The notes under the pieces are model-generated. The model ran no database searches. It was not told the origin of the DNA and saw only the letters and a list, made by a program, of their open reading frames with translations. A DNA stretch of 32,696 nt from JASJBU01 sp965372385. Lineage in GTDB: Bacteria > Pseudomonadota > Gammaproteobacteria > Chromatiales > Chromatiaceae. The position numbers and the translations under genes were made by a program. Below, in pieces: positions 31,826-32,696 of the stretch. The DNA lies in the NCBI GenBank assembly GCA_965372385.1, contig CBDVCD010000010.1:1-32696 (forward strand), written 5' to 3'. Each line of letters starts with the position of its first letter. The stretch's first letter is position 1.

Positions 31826-32533
31826 TCAAAAGGGAAAGAACACGCTGGTGAAGAATCTGGACAGCCATCCCTGAGAATTAGCGTCCGCCAGCATACCCTC
31901 GCCAACATAGGAGATAGTCGGATCGGCGATGCGGGTCGATTCCACGGTATTCAGCGGGGTGATGTCCTGGGGCCGGACGATGCCGGAGAGACGAATATAT
32001 TCGTTACCCTGATTGATGCCAATGCGTTTCTCGCCCCGCACAAACAGGTTACGATTTGGCAACACCTCGATCACCGTTACCGTAATGTTGCCGCTCAGGG
32101 CGTTGCTCTGAGAGGAGTTGCCCTCGCCACTGAAATCGTTGCTGGACTCCAGCTCGAATTCCAGGGTGTTATCCTTGTTGCTGGCCAATGGGATGAGACC
32201 AGAGGCATTGAACTGGGGAAAAGAACCGAGAATCGTTGGACTACCGATGCTGTTGCTGTTGGTACTCTTGGCGGCACTTTTCGCCGATTTGTTGGCGGAG
32301 GTATTCTCCACCAGGTCTATCGTGAGCAGGTCTCCCACCCGGTGGGCTCGGTTATCCTCGAACCAGGAGATCTCGTGTCCCGCCTGATAGATCGAGCCAT
32401 TACCCTCGGGCGCCGCGGGCAGTGTAACCGGACGGGCCGGCGCATAGCTGATATCCCGTACCGGCTCGCTTTGACAACCGGCCAGCAGTAACACCAATAG
32501 AAACGATAGAAAAAGGTTAGCGCCGATTTTCAT
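31826..32533 (-). CDS. flgH: Flagellar L-ring lipoprotein FlgH
   Basis: A 235-residue outer-membrane lipoprotein forming the L ring. The signal peptide ends in the lipobox LAGC (Cys near residue 20). RVGDLLTIDLVENTSANKSA, ITVTVIEVLPNRNLFVRGEK and IRLSGIVRPQDI are diagnostic, with GWLSRFFTSVFFPF at the end. It is the first complete gene of this flagellar block; flgG is expected just beyond the window end. Confidence 0.97.
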   Translation of the reverse strand: MKIGANLFLSFLLVLLLAGCQSEPVRDISYAPARPVTLPAAPEGNGSIYQAGHEISWFEDNRAHRVGDLLTIDLVENTSANKSAKSAAKSTNSNSIGSPTILGSFPQFNASGLIPLASNKDNTLEFELESSNDFSGEGNSSQSNALSGNITVTVIEVLPNRNLFVRGEKRIGINQGNEYIRLSGIVRPQDITPLNTVESTRIADPTISYVGEGMLADANSQGWLSRFFTSVFFPF

Positions 32534-32576
32534 GATCTTTTGCTAGTACTCCGTCAAGGTCGTATTGATGGATTCA

Positions 32577-32674
32577 GCGTTACTGTGGTGTTTCGCAACA
32601 AGACACAGCACGCAGGCAATGGCCTGAGTCCTTGTCAAGTGCTGTAACGCAGTGGCGGAACACCACAGTAGCGC
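32577..32674. repeat. Palindromic element upstream of flgH
   Basis: GCGTTACTGTGGTGTTTCG (32577-32595) and CGGAACACCACAGTAGCGC (32656-32674) are inverted with two mismatches in 19 bp; inner parts (ACAGCAC near 32606 and GTGCTGT near 32639) also pair. It fills most of the last 163 bases, between flgH and the expected flgG, where no gene is seen. Confidence 0.7.
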
Positions 32675-32696
32675 CCGAAGGGTTGATCTGTCAGCG

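Overview
The window looks like a chromosomal segment of a free-swimming gammaproteobacterium. The gene order (ffh, rpsP-rimM-trmD-rplS, sbcB), the nadA gene next to a Nudix regulator, and the flgHIJKL / flagellin / flaG / fliD / fliS / fliT order all fit Gammaproteobacteria. My best guess is a Chromatiales-type sulfur oxidiser (Sedimenticola / Thiodiazotropha-like); that guess rests on overall gene style only, not on a marker gene. No tRNA, rRNA, CRISPR array, prophage or complete transposase gene is visible.

Layout, left to right. 1-4.5 kb: an SCP2-like lipid-binding protein, a membrane-anchored dynamin-like GTPase, and a minus-strand pair of signalling genes (HDOD, then GAF-GGDEF diguanylate cyclase). 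4.6-6.4 kb: a plus-strand pair, an NrtR-like Nudix protein and quinolinate synthase NadA, preceded by a palindrome that could be the regulator's operator. 6.5-9.4 kb: a methionine-rich membrane protein, an uncharacterised acidic protein, a DUF3108 exported protein, and a small orphan gene with a near-consensus sigma-54 promoter. 9.5-12.3 kb: a minus-strand potassium-channel operon in which a voltage-sensor-type channel with one RCK domain is translationally coupled to a separate RCK protein. 12.4-13.5 kb: an ankyrin lipoprotein, a small MITE-like element and a 95-residue orphan. 13.7-18.9 kb: sbcB and the ribosome/SRP block. 19.2-21.1 kb: a CcsA/YpjD-like heme-handling membrane protein and a PIN toxin/antitoxin pair. 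21.2-32.5 kb: a minus-strand flagellar block running flgH, flgI, flgJ, flgK, flgL, (a VapC-type toxin-antitoxin pair), flagellin, flaG, fliD, fliS, fliT.

How the parts work together. The flagellar genes encode the L and P rings, the rod cap/muramidase, the hook-filament junctions, the filament, its cap, and the chaperones for flagellin and cap; a sigma-28-like promoter is visible in front of flagellin. The HDOD and diguanylate cyclase genes could feed motility control through cyclic di-GMP, but nothing in the sequence proves a link.

The most unusual feature is in the spaces between genes. Many gaps hold a different palindromic element. Five distinct families carry GTAG at their outer ends, the signature described for REP/BIME elements moved by RAYT (TnpA-REP) transposases. 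Others look like MITEs with terminal inverted repeats. Two direct copies of one family bracket the toxin-antitoxin pair inside the flagellar block, and one of them supplies the flgL stop codon.
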